From Rhizobium sp. BK376 (GTDB lineage Bacteria; Pseudomonadota; Alphaproteobacteria; Rhizobiales; Rhizobiaceae), in contig NZ_SLZG01000004.1 in the NCBI RefSeq assembly GCF_004341625.1, forward strand, positions 62,001 through 126,000: a stretch of DNA of 64,000 bases, written 5' to 3'. Numbering within the stretch: position 1 is the stretch's first letter; each line of letters opens with the position of its first letter. The notes under the pieces are model-generated. The model saw only the letters and a list, made by a program, of their open reading frames with translations, had not been told where the DNA came from and did not search any database. A program made the position numbers and the translations under genes. This document shows positions 56,758-64,000 of this stretch, one piece after another.

Positions 56758-58218
56758 ATGACGCCTGCCCCGAAGACGCTTTTCCGCCTGTTGCCGCCTT
56801 TTGCGGCGTGCCTTGGCATGGGCATCCTTATGATATCGGCGGTCAATTCCGGCAGCATTGCCATTGCGCAGGATTCCGACGTTGCGGCTGATCAAAACCA
56901 GCCAGGATCGCCCGACGATCGCGAAGCGGCCGCGCCACCGGCAAGCGGACAGCCGGCAGATCCGGCCGCTGAACTGACCGAGAAGCGCAACCAGACGCGC
57001 GCCGAGCTGGACGCCCTGTCGAAGACCATCACGCTGTCGGCCGACAAGACCAAGGAGCTGCAGGACAGCATTGCCGCGCTCGACAAGAGCAGCGCCAGCC
57101 TGCGCCAGGCACTGATCGATTCCGCCACCCGCCGCAAGGAGATGGATGGCAAGATCCAGCAGAGCGAGAAAACCCTCACCGACCTGAAGGTGAAGGAGGA
57201 CGCCATCCGCCAGTCGCTGCACGAACGGCGCGGTCTACTTGCGGAAGTCCTGGCGGCGCTGGAGCGCATGGGCCGCAATCCGCCGCCGGCCCTGCTGGTG
57301 ACGCCCGACGATGCGCTCGCTTCCGTTCGCAGCGCCATCCTTCTCGGCGCCGTGGTACCGGGCATGCGCAAGGCGACCGACAAGCTCGTGGCCGACCTTA
57401 CCGATCTCTCCAAGCTTCAGGCCGCCGCCGCCGCCGAGAAATCGGATCTCACAGCGACGATGACCAACAGCCTGGAAGAGGAGCGCCGAATGGACCTCCT
57501 CATCGCTGAAAACGACAAGCACAGCAAGGAAAACAGCGCCCAGTTGGATGCGGAGCGCAAGCGCTCCGAGGAGCTGGCAAGCCAGGCAACCAGTCTAGAG
57601 GGCCTCGTAGCCTCGCTGGAAAGCCAGATCGGCTCGGTTCGAGACGCCGCCGCAGCCGCCCGGCAGGAACAGGCGCGCCGGGAGCAACTCACCGATGAGC
57701 AGCGCGAGCAGGCCAAGGCGCTTGCCGAAAGCGGTGTGCCCGATAAAAACCGCATTGCGCCCGCATATCCCTTCTCCGACCTTAAAGGGAAGCTGGAGCT
57801 GCCTGTGGCAGGCGATATTCTCCGTCAATTCGGTGACGATGACGGAACGGAACATGCGGCCGCGGGCGTGACGATCGCGACTGGCCCCGAAGCGCTGGTG
57901 ACGGCGCCGGCAGACGGAACGGTGGTATTCGCCGGTGCCTTCCGCAGCTACGGCCAGATGGTAATCCTCGATACTGGTGACGGCTATCACATGGTGCTTT
58001 CGGGCATGGATGCGATCAAGACGCGTCAGGGCAAGTTTGTCTTCGCTGGCGAACCGCTTGCTGTCATGGGCGAAAAAAGAGTCGCGAGCGCGACCGCATT
58101 GGCGCTGGAAACAGATCGGCCAACGCTTTACATTGAATTTCGAAAAGATGGAAAACCGGTCGATTCCCGACCTTGGTGGACCACCAAAGATACTGGAAAG
58201 GCACGCAATGATACGTAG
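56758..58218 (+). CDS. Murein hydrolase activator EnvC family protein
   Basis: The 486-aa protein has an N-terminal signal/anchor (PPFAACLGMGILMISAVN), a long coiled coil (about residues 60-320) and a C-terminal LytM-like domain (about 350-475). In LytM the metal ligands are altered (HAAAGVTIATG, and YHMVLSGMDAI where the second ligand pair is expected). It is therefore a non-enzymatic activator of amidases, as for E. coli EnvC. It probably answers to FtsEX, present at the left of this window. It overlaps ctpA by 11 bases. An alternative TTG start lies seven codons upstream. Confidence 0.85.
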   Translation: MTPAPKTLFRLLPPFAACLGMGILMISAVNSGSIAIAQDSDVAADQNQPGSPDDREAAAPPASGQPADPAAELTEKRNQTRAELDALSKTITLSADKTKELQDSIAALDKSSASLRQALIDSATRRKEMDGKIQQSEKTLTDLKVKEDAIRQSLHERRGLLAEVLAALERMGRNPPPALLVTPDDALASVRSAILLGAVVPGMRKATDKLVADLTDLSKLQAAAAAEKSDLTATMTNSLEEERRMDLLIAENDKHSKENSAQLDAERKRSEELASQATSLEGLVASLESQIGSVRDAAAAARQEQARREQLTDEQREQAKALAESGVPDKNRIAPAYPFSDLKGKLELPVAGDILRQFGDDDGTEHAAAGVTIATGPEALVTAPADGTVVFAGAFRSYGQMVILDTGDGYHMVLSGMDAIKTRQGKFVFAGEPLAVMGEKRVASATALALETDRPTLYIEFRKDGKPVDSRPWWTTKDTGKARNDT

Positions 58219-59539
58219 GGCTTCACTTGTTCTCGCCGGTGCATTGATGGGTGCGACCGCGATGGGCGTCATCTATTCTGCAGTGCTGCCGGCTGAAGCG
58301 GCCGGCGCATCCACCTACAAGGAATTGTCGATCTTCGGCGATGTCTTTGAACGTGTCCGCGCGCAATACGTGACCCCGCCTCAGGAAGACAAGCTTATCG
58401 AAGCCGCCATCAACGGCATGCTTGCCTCGCTCGACCCACATTCGAGCTATATGAACGCCAAGGATGCCGAAGACATGCGCACCCAGACCAAGGGTGAGTT
58501 CGGCGGTCTCGGCATCGAAGTCACCATGGACAATGATCTGGTCAAGGTCATCACCCCGATCGACGACACTCCTGCCGCCAAGGCTGGCGTTCTTGCCGGA
58601 GACTATATCACGGCCATCGACGGCCAGTCCGTTCGCGGCCTGAAGCTCGAAGACGCCGTTGAAAAGATGCGCGGCGAAGTCAAGACTCCGATCAAGCTGA
58701 CACTGATGCGCAAGGGCGTCGACAAGCCGATCGACATCACTGTCATCCGCGACGTCATCGCCGTTGCTGCCGTCAAGTCGCGCGTCGAGGGCGATGTCGG
58801 CTATCTCCGCATCATATCCTTCACCGAAAAGACGACGCCAGATCTCGAAGCAGCGATCGCCAAGATCAAGCAGCAGGTTCCGGCCGACAAGCTCAAGGGC
58901 TATGTGCTCGACCTTCGCCTCAACCCGGGCGGCCTGCTCGACCAGGCGATCAACGTTGCCGATGACGTTCTCGAGCGCGGCGAAGTGGTTTCCACCCGCG
59001 GCCGCAACCCGGATGAAACCCGCCGCTTCAACGCCGGCCCGGGCGACCTGACGGACGGCAAGCCGATCATCGTTCTGATCAACGGAGGCTCGGCCTCCGC
59101 TTCGGAAATCGTCGCCGGCGCTCTCCAGGATCTGCGTCGCGCGACCGTTCTCGGCACGCAATCCTTCGGCAAGGGCTCGGTCCAGACGATCATCCCGCTC
59201 GGCGCAAGCGGCGAGAATGGCGCGCTGCGTCTGACGACGGCGCTCTATTACACGCCATCGGGCCGCTCGATCCAGGGTACCGGCATCACGCCTGACATCA
59301 AGGTTGACGAGCCGCTGCCGGACGATCTGAAGGGCAAGCTGGTGACCGAAGGCGAATCCAGCCTGCGCGGCCACATCAAGGGCCAGAACGAGACCGACAC
59401 CGGTTCCGGCTCTGCCGCCTATGTCCCGCCGGATCCGAAGGACGACGTCCAGCTCAATTATGCGCTCGACCTTCTGCGTGGCGCCAAGACCGATCCGGCC
59501 TTCCCGCCGAACCCGGAAAAGGCCGTATCCTCTAAGTAA
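58208..59539 (+). CDS. ctpA: S41 carboxy-terminal processing protease
   Basis: The 443-aa periplasmic protease has a signal sequence (MIRRASLVLAGALMGATAMGVIYSAVLPAEA). A PDZ domain lies at about residues 90-175 (GEFGGLGIEVTMDNDLVKVITPIDDTPAAKAGVLAGDYITAIDG). The catalytic serine is in INGGSASASEIVAGAL (about 295) and lysine in TQSFGKGSVQTI (about 320). It trims C-termini of envelope proteins or cell-wall enzymes. Start lies 11 bases before the end of envC. Confidence 0.94.
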   Translation: MIRRASLVLAGALMGATAMGVIYSAVLPAEAAGASTYKELSIFGDVFERVRAQYVTPPQEDKLIEAAINGMLASLDPHSSYMNAKDAEDMRTQTKGEFGGLGIEVTMDNDLVKVITPIDDTPAAKAGVLAGDYITAIDGQSVRGLKLEDAVEKMRGEVKTPIKLTLMRKGVDKPIDITVIRDVIAVAAVKSRVEGDVGYLRIISFTEKTTPDLEAAIAKIKQQVPADKLKGYVLDLRLNPGGLLDQAINVADDVLERGEVVSTRGRNPDETRRFNAGPGDLTDGKPIIVLINGGSASASEIVAGALQDLRRATVLGTQSFGKGSVQTIIPLGASGENGALRLTTALYYTPSGRSIQGTGITPDIKVDEPLPDDLKGKLVTEGESSLRGHIKGQNETDTGSGSAAYVPPDPKDDVQLNYALDLLRGAKTDPAFPPNPEKAVSSK

Positions 59540-59547
59540 TCTCAAGG

Positions 59548-59573
59548 GCGCCGGGCCGGAAACAGCCCGGCGC
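59548..59573. terminator. Hairpin after ctpA
   Basis: GCGCCGGGC (59548-59556) pairs with GCCCGGCGC (59565-59573). No U-run follows, so it may only attenuate or stabilise the ctpA transcript rather than terminate. Confidence 0.4.
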
Positions 59574-59620
59574 TTCACACTATCGACTGGACGGTTTCCC
59601 GATCGGGGCGGGCACGGAAA

Positions 59621-60811
59621 TTGGGAACGGATTTGCATGCACCCCTGGGCCAGAATCGCCCCCCTGGCCGCAAGCGACGGCCTTGGCCTTTCGGCCGCAT
59701 TCTCGCCGGCCTGTGCCTCATGGCGGTCGCCGGATTCTCGCTTTATTCATCCCTGACAAAAGACCCATTGCAGAAGACTGAGCCGGTCGAGACGGCGCAG
59801 AAGGCGGCACCGCAGCCGGACGCCGACAAATCGAACCCAAATGCGGATGCCGGCAAAGCCACGATGAAACAGGCCGACCCGCAATCCGGCGCCAATGTTC
59901 AGCGAACGCTGACCGGCGACGGCTCTGTCGTAACCACCTTCAGCCCGCGACCGCGCGACGGCTCCGGCCCTGTCATCATCGACGCCAATCAGGTGGGCCA
60001 GGATCCGCGCATGGCGGGGATGCCCAACGATGCTCTGCTGGAGGATTCGCCCTACGGCAAGCTGCCGATCGTCGGCCCGAATGGTCTAAGGCCCATGGAG
60101 CAATATGCGCGGCCATGGTCCGGCGCCCGTGGGACGCGCATTGCGATTGTCGTGAGCGGCCTTGGCCTTAGCCAGACCGGCACGCAGCGGGCGATCGAGA
60201 AACTGCCGGAGGAAGTGACCCTTGCCTTTGCCGCAAGCGGCAACAGCCTGCAGCGCTGGATGCAGGAGGGACGCCGCAACGGCCACGAAATCCTGATGCA
60301 AGTGCCCTTCGAACCCTTCGACTATCCCGGCAACAATCCCGGTCCCGACACGCTGCTCACATCGCAACCGGTAGCGAAGAATATCGAAGAGCTGCACAAG
60401 GCCATGGGCGAAATCACCAATTACACAGGCATCATGAACTATCTCGGCGGCCGCTTCCTGTCGAATTCTGATGCGCTTGAGCCAGTCATGCGCGACATCG
60501 GCAAACGCGGCTTGCTCTTCCTCGACGACGGCTCCTCGGCGCAATCGAAATCCGGCACGATCGCCAAGGCTCTCTCCGTTCCCCACGGCTTTGCCGATGT
60601 GCAATTGGACGGCGAACTGCAGACCGATGCCATCATGAAGAAGCTGGATGAGCTGGAGCGGATTGCCCGCCGCAACGGCTCGGCGATCGGTGTCGCCTCC
60701 GCCTTCGACGAAAGCATCGATGCCATCAGCAAATGGAGCGAGGGCGCGGCCATGCGCGGCATCGAGATCGTTGGTGTCTCCGCCCTTGTCGACGATCCCG
60801 AACACCCCTGA
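59621..60811 (+). CDS. Divergent polysaccharide deacetylase family protein (YibQ-like)
   Basis: The 396-aa protein has an N-terminal membrane anchor (about residues 25-45, [21 protein letters not shown]), a proline/alanine-rich linker, and a divergent deacetylase domain (about 165-395, [36 protein letters not shown]). Its later segments include [19 protein letters not shown] and [12 protein letters not shown]. Members lie beside envC-ctpA in many alphaproteobacteria; the substrate is unknown. The start appears to be a TTG at 59621; a second TTG is at 59633. Confidence 0.82.
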   Translation: MGTDLHAPLGQNRPPGRKRRPWPFGRILAGLCLMAVAGFSLYSSLTKDPLQKTEPVETAQKAAPQPDADKSNPNADAGKATMKQADPQSGANVQRTLTGDGSVVTTFSPRPRDGSGPVIIDANQVGQDPRMAGMPNDALLEDSPYGKLPIVGPNGLRPMEQYARPWSGARGTRIAIVVSGLGLSQTGTQRAIEKLPEEVTLAFAASGNSLQRWMQEGRRNGHEILMQVPFEPFDYPGNNPGPDTLLTSQPVAKNIEELHKAMGEITNYTGIMNYLGGRFLSNSDALEPVMRDIGKRGLLFLDDGSSAQSKSGTIAKALSVPHGFADVQLDGELQTDAIMKKLDELERIARRNGSAIGVASAFDESIDAISKWSEGAAMRGIEIVGVSALVDDPEHP

Positions 60812-60827
60812 TCCGCAGGAGAAACCG

Positions 60828-61370
60828 ATGAGCAAGACCCCAGAACCCATCAAGGCAGAGGATCTGCCCTACCGGCCATGCGTCGGCGTGATGATCTTGA
60901 ACAGCCAGGGCCTCGTCTGGGCCGGACGGCGCATACCCGACGGCAATTCCGAATATGATGGCTCGCCGCAGCTCTGGCAGATGCCGCAGGGCGGCATCGA
61001 CGACTGCGAAGACCCGCTAGAGGCCGCCTATCGCGAACTCTACGAGGAAACCGGCATGAAGACGGTGAGCCTGCTTGCGGAGGCAAAAGACTGGATCAAC
61101 TACGACCTGCCGCCGCAACTGATCGGCATCGGCCTGAAGGGCAAGTTTCGCGGCCAGACGCAGCGCTGGTTCGCCTTCCGCTTCGAAGGTGATGATAGCG
61201 AGATCGCCATCAATCCGCCGCCGGGCGGTCACGAGGCCGAATTTGACGCCTGGGAATGGAAACCGATGACCGATCTGCCGGGACTGATCGTTCCCTTCAA
61301 GCGCGCCGTCTATGATCAGGTCGTTGCCGAATTCCAGCATCTGGCAGGCCTGCCCGCCGTTGACGACTGA
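60828..61370 (+). CDS. rppH: RNA pyrophosphohydrolase
   Basis: The 180-aa Nudix hydrolase removes pyrophosphate from the 5' end of mRNAs to start decay. The Nudix box is [23 protein letters not shown], preceded by [20 protein letters not shown]. The start at 60828 has AGGAGAAA upstream. It follows the deacetylase gene after 16 bases and ends before a bidirectional terminator. Confidence 0.93.
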   Translation: MSKTPEPIKAEDLPYRPCVGVMILNSQGLVWAGRRIPDGNSEYDGSPQLWQMPQGGIDDCEDPLEAAYRELYEETGMKTVSLLAEAKDWINYDLPPQLIGIGLKGKFRGQTQRWFAFRFEGDDSEIAINPPPGGHEAEFDAWEWKPMTDLPGLIVPFKRAVYDQVVAEFQHLAGLPAVDD

Positions 61371-61390
61371 AGCTGCAGAGCGCCGTCAAA

Positions 61391-61430
61391 AAGAAACGCC
61401 ACGCTTGAGAGAGCGTGGCGTTTCTTTTCA
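61391..61430. terminator. Strong terminator between rppH and bfr
   Basis: AAGAAACGCCACGCT (61391-61405) pairs fully with AGCGTGGCGTTTCTT (61412-61426) around a six-base loop, flanked by A-rich and T-rich tracts. It serves the convergent rppH and bfr transcripts. Confidence 0.92.
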
Positions 61431-61470
61431 GGATGGAACAGGCCTGGTCAAAACCCTGGCCGAAAGGCGC

Positions 61471-61956
61471 TTACTCAGCCTCGTCCGCCGAATCGGCGTT
61501 CAACTGGCCGTATTTCGTTTCGCCGATCTTGTTGAGCAGATCGATCTGGGTCTCGAGGAAATCGATGTGACCTTCCTCATCGGAAAGAAGTTCCTCGAAC
61601 AGCTTCATGGAGACGAAGTCCCCGAGATCGTGACAGATTTCGCGTGATTTCTTGTAGGCCGTCCGAGCGTCGTATTCGCCGGCAAGGTCAGCTTCCAGCA
61701 CTTCCTTGACATTCTGGCCGATCCGCAACGGCGCCAGCGTCTGGAGGTTCGGATGGCCTTCCAGGAAGATGATGCGGGCAACAAGGCGGTCGGCGTGGTG
61801 CATCTCTTCGATGGACTCGGCACGCTCTTTCTTGGCGAGCTTCGTATATCCCCAGTCTTCGAGAAGGCGATAATGGACCCAATATTGGTTGACTGCACCG
61901 AGTTCGAGAAACAGCGCCTCGTTAAGCCGCTCGATGACTTTTTTGTCGCCTTTCAA
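61471..61956 (-). CDS. bfr: Bacterioferritin
   Basis: The 161-aa four-helix iron storage protein reads [40 protein letters not shown] (ferroxidase glutamates), [25 protein letters not shown], and [45 protein letters not shown]. The heme-binding methionine is in the EEMHHAD region. The start is a TTG at 61956 with AGGAGAG seven bases upstream, inside the upstream bfd gene. An ATG at 61980 would add eight residues. Confidence 0.92.
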   Translation of the reverse strand: MKGDKKVIERLNEALFLELGAVNQYWVHYRLLEDWGYTKLAKKERAESIEEMHHADRLVARIIFLEGHPNLQTLAPLRIGQNVKEVLEADLAGEYDARTAYKKSREICHDLGDFVSMKLFEELLSDEEGHIDFLETQIDLLNKIGETKYGQLNADSADEAE

Positions 61957-62233
61957 TGTCCGCTCTCCTGTTCTCTTCATGGAATTGTCTCAGGCGGGAC
62001 ATGAAATCAAATATTTCCGCTTCCGTCGAGTGGCGACGGGCGTGATATTCCTCGGTCGTCTTGATGATCAGATCGACGACACCAGGGAAGCAGCCGCAGC
62101 AGCGGCCGCGCTTTTCCATGGCATGATATACTTTTGCAGGAACGATGAGCTGCCAACAATCTTCATCAAGGAAGGCGTTGATGACGTCTTTGATTTCCTT
62201 GTCGGTAATGTAATTGCAACTGCAGACCAGCAT
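61922..62233 (-). CDS. bfd: Bacterioferritin-associated ferredoxin
   Basis: The 103-aa protein has the [2Fe-2S] BFD motif: [16 protein letters not shown] with the CxC pair (C4 and C6), and [15 protein letters not shown] with the CxxC pair. It reduces stored iron for release from bacterioferritin. The tail after about residue 75 is longer than the E. coli protein. Its 3' end overlaps the bfr start by 35 bases. No clear Irr or RirA box was recognised upstream. Confidence 0.88.
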   Translation of the reverse strand: MLVCSCNYITDKEIKDVINAFLDEDCWQLIVPAKVYHAMEKRGRCCGCFPGVVDLIIKTTEEYHARRHSTEAEIFDFMSRLRQFHEENRRADIERRQKSHRAA

Positions 62234-62371
62234 TCTCGTTCAGTCCGTCAAACATGACATTGTCTATCCTCTTTAATTGCTAAAGAAGAGGTCCGCTGTC
62301 AAGAAAGATTCATGATTTTTCCGCAGCGACCCTGTTGCGCATTGTCACATCGGCGTGACGCGGGCCGGGAA

Positions 62372-64000
62372 TCAATGGAAATTGCGGCCCTTCGGCATGA
62401 CCTCGGCAGTCTCGCCAGCATCGCTGCTGCCATCTGTCGCCGCCGGGGGAAGCAATGGGAGGGCTCTATTTGCATTCCGCGAAAATTTCCGCTCCCGTTG
62501 ATCCATTCCCGGATACACCACTTCATCCGAGCGAGGATTGATGCCGAAGCGTCTGGCCTCGCGCTGCAGGATGCCAAGGGCCGAGGTCATGTCCTCGATA
62601 TGGTCGACAACGACATGGATGACACCACTCTGGCTCTGCAGGCGACCCCGGATCTTGACCAGACGCGCGCCCATAACGACGGGACGGTACTTTTCGAAGG
62701 CTTTTGGCCAGACAATGGCATTCGAGACGCCCGTTTCATCTTCAAGTGTCATGAAGATCACTCCCTTTGCCGATCCCGGCCGCTGACGCACAAGGACAAG
62801 CCCGGCAATCGTCACCATCCTGCCATTCGCAACAGTGAGGAGATCGACACTGCGCGTAATGCCCATCTGCACAAACCGCTCACGCAGGAAGGAAACCGGA
62901 TGGGCCTTCAGGGAGAGTGACAGGTAGCGGTAATCCTCGATCACCTGCTCGCCCTGCAGCATGGCGGGGAGAGAAACGGCAGGCTCGATCTGCAGATCCG
63001 TAGACCCCGCGACGTCGAATAGCGGCAGCTTTTCCGCAGCACTCTTCACATCCAGCGCGCGCACCTCCCATAGGGCCTGCCGCCGTCCAAGGCCGAGAGA
63101 GCCGAAGGCATCCGCATCCGCCAACCGCTCGATATCGGCCTTATCAAGGCCCGATCGCAGCCAGAGATCACGGACGGAGACATAGCCGGCTCCCCTATTC
63201 TTGAAAAAGTCGTCCAGCGCTTTTTCCGACAATCCCTTGATTTGCCGTAAACCAAGACGCACCGCATGCCGCGTCTTGATGACCTCCCGCATATCGGCAT
63301 GCCTGAAATCGACCCTCGCTTGATCGAACTCGGCTTCTTCCAGAAGGCAATCCCAGTCCGAAAAATTGATATCGACCGGCCGGATCTCGACCCCGTGCTC
63401 GCGCGCATCGCGAACGAGTTGGGCAGGTGCATAAAAGCCCATGGGCTGCGAATTCAGCATCGCCGCACAGAAGACATCGGGGTAATACGCCTTCATCCAG
63501 GACGAGGCATAGACGAGGAGCGCAAAGGAGGCCGCATGGCTTTCGGGAAAGCCGTACTCGCCGAAGCCCTTGATCTGGTTGAAACATTGCTGCACGAATT
63601 CGAGCGGATAGTTATTCGAAAGCATGCCGTTGATGAATCTTCTTTCAAAATTATTGATCGTCCCCGTTCTCTTGAAGGTGGCCATCGCCCGTCGCAGACG
63701 ATCGGCTTCCGCCGGCGTAAAACCGGCTCCGTCTATCGCGATCTGCATTGCCTGTTCCTGGAACAGCGGAACACCAAGCGTCCGCTCCAGAACCGCCTTT
63801 AGTTTGGCGCTCGGATATTCGATCGGAATGCCCTGTGCTTTCTGATCCCGCCGCTTCAGATAGGGATGCACCATATTGCCCTGGATCGGCCCAGGCCGGA
63901 CGATCGCCACCTCAATGACGAGATCATAAAATGCTTTTGGCTTCAGCCGCGGCAGCATGCTCATCTGCGCCCGGCTTTCGATCTGGAAGACCCCGAGCGT
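62372..64000 (-). CDS. dnaE2: Error-prone DNA polymerase DnaE2, C-terminal part
   Basis: The 543 codons in the window are the 3' part; the gene continues past the right edge. Visible parts are the palm/fingers region ([80 protein letters not shown]), the helix-hairpin-helix region around [14 protein letters not shown], and an OB-fold ([37 protein letters not shown]). DnaE2 is the SOS-induced translesion polymerase usually encoded with imuA-imuB upstream. The promoter is outside the window. Confidence 0.93.
   Translation of the reverse strand, partial: TLGVFQIESRAQMSMLPRLKPKAFYDLVIEVAIVRPGPIQGNMVHPYLKRRDQKAQGIPIEYPSAKLKAVLERTLGVPLFQEQAMQIAIDGAGFTPAEADRLRRAMATFKRTGTINNFERRFINGMLSNNYPLEFVQQCFNQIKGFGEYGFPESHAASFALLVYASSWMKAYYPDVFCAAMLNSQPMGFYAPAQLVRDAREHGVEIRPVDINFSDWDCLLEEAEFDQARVDFRHADMREVIKTRHAVRLGLRQIKGLSEKALDDFFKNRGAGYVSVRDLWLRSGLDKADIERLADADAFGSLGLGRRQALWEVRALDVKSAAEKLPLFDVAGSTDLQIEPAVSLPAMLQGEQVIEDYRYLSLSLKAHPVSFLRERFVQMGITRSVDLLTVANGRMVTIAGLVLVRQRPGSAKGVIFMTLEDETGVSNAIVWPKAFEKYRPVVMGARLVKIRGRLQSQSGVIHVVVDHIEDMTSALGILQREARRFGINPRSDEVVYPGMDQRERKFSRNANRALPLLPPAATDGSSDAGETAEVMPKGRNFH

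Noticed and set aside
62234..62371. Irr (ICE) or RirA box upstream of bfd
   Set aside because: No clear palindrome or TGA-N9-TCA pattern in a sensible position.

Overview
The window is a chromosomal segment of an alphaproteobacterium of the Rhizobiaceae (Rhizobium/Agrobacterium type). The evidence is the high GC coding style, the aerobic cobalamin chelatase pair cobS-cobT, the overlapping aroK-aroB-CNNM cluster, the obgE-proB-proA-nadD and rsfS-rlmH-envC-ctpA-rppH runs, DUF2125 and DUF3108 proteins, RIME-like intergenic repeats and an sRNA of the alpha-r14 (CCUCCUCCC) type. Species cannot be fixed from the sequence alone.

Positions 1-30150 are core chromosome. They hold the end of ftsE with ftsX, a YdcF protein, plsC and chaC; prephenate dehydrogenase and hisC; a methyltransferase, gloB, a cupin protein and a YddG-like exporter; rpmB, then a queuosine-precursor transporter gene behind a preQ1-I-like riboswitch; cobT and cobS; a J-domain protein, BolA, a CNNM/CBS protein, aroB and aroK; xerD, accA, an L,D-transpeptidase, tusA, a CobW metallochaperone, a D,D-carboxypeptidase and an M20 amidohydrolase; then tRNA-Arg(CCU) and a DUF1003 membrane protein.

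Positions of about 30150-44220 are accessory, with lower GC in most genes. The left part (30.2-34.9 kb) carries surface-polysaccharide genes (methyltransferase, Wzx-like flippase, GT2 glycosyltransferase), an unknown membrane protein and a superinfection-immunity family protein. The right part (34.9-44.2 kb) looks like an integrated element abutting the 3' end of tRNA-Ser(CGA). It has a DUF4062 protein, an HNH-type gene, a PD-(D/E)XK-like gene, a divergent serine recombinase with a repeated CGAACC motif in its promoter, an unknown protein, an HUH/Rep-like protein, a small protein and a tyrosine integrase that lacks two catalytic residues. A 2506-bp IS66 element with a perfect 8-bp target duplication sits inside the HNH gene. 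Joining the flanks restores one continuous 296-codon frame. Without the IS, PD-(D/E)XK-like, HNH and DUF4062 genes lie in one direction and are a candidate nuclease/signalling defence cassette.

Positions 44316-64000 return to core: rplU-rpmA, two GNAT acetyltransferases, an endonuclease/exonuclease/phosphatase protein, obgE-proB-proA-nadD, an alpha-r14-like sRNA on the minus strand, modABC behind two dyads resembling molybdenum boxes with a short convergent ModE-type regulator, rsfS-rlmH, envC-ctpA-polysaccharide deacetylase-rppH, bfr-bfd, and the 3' part of error-prone DNA polymerase dnaE2 running off the right edge.
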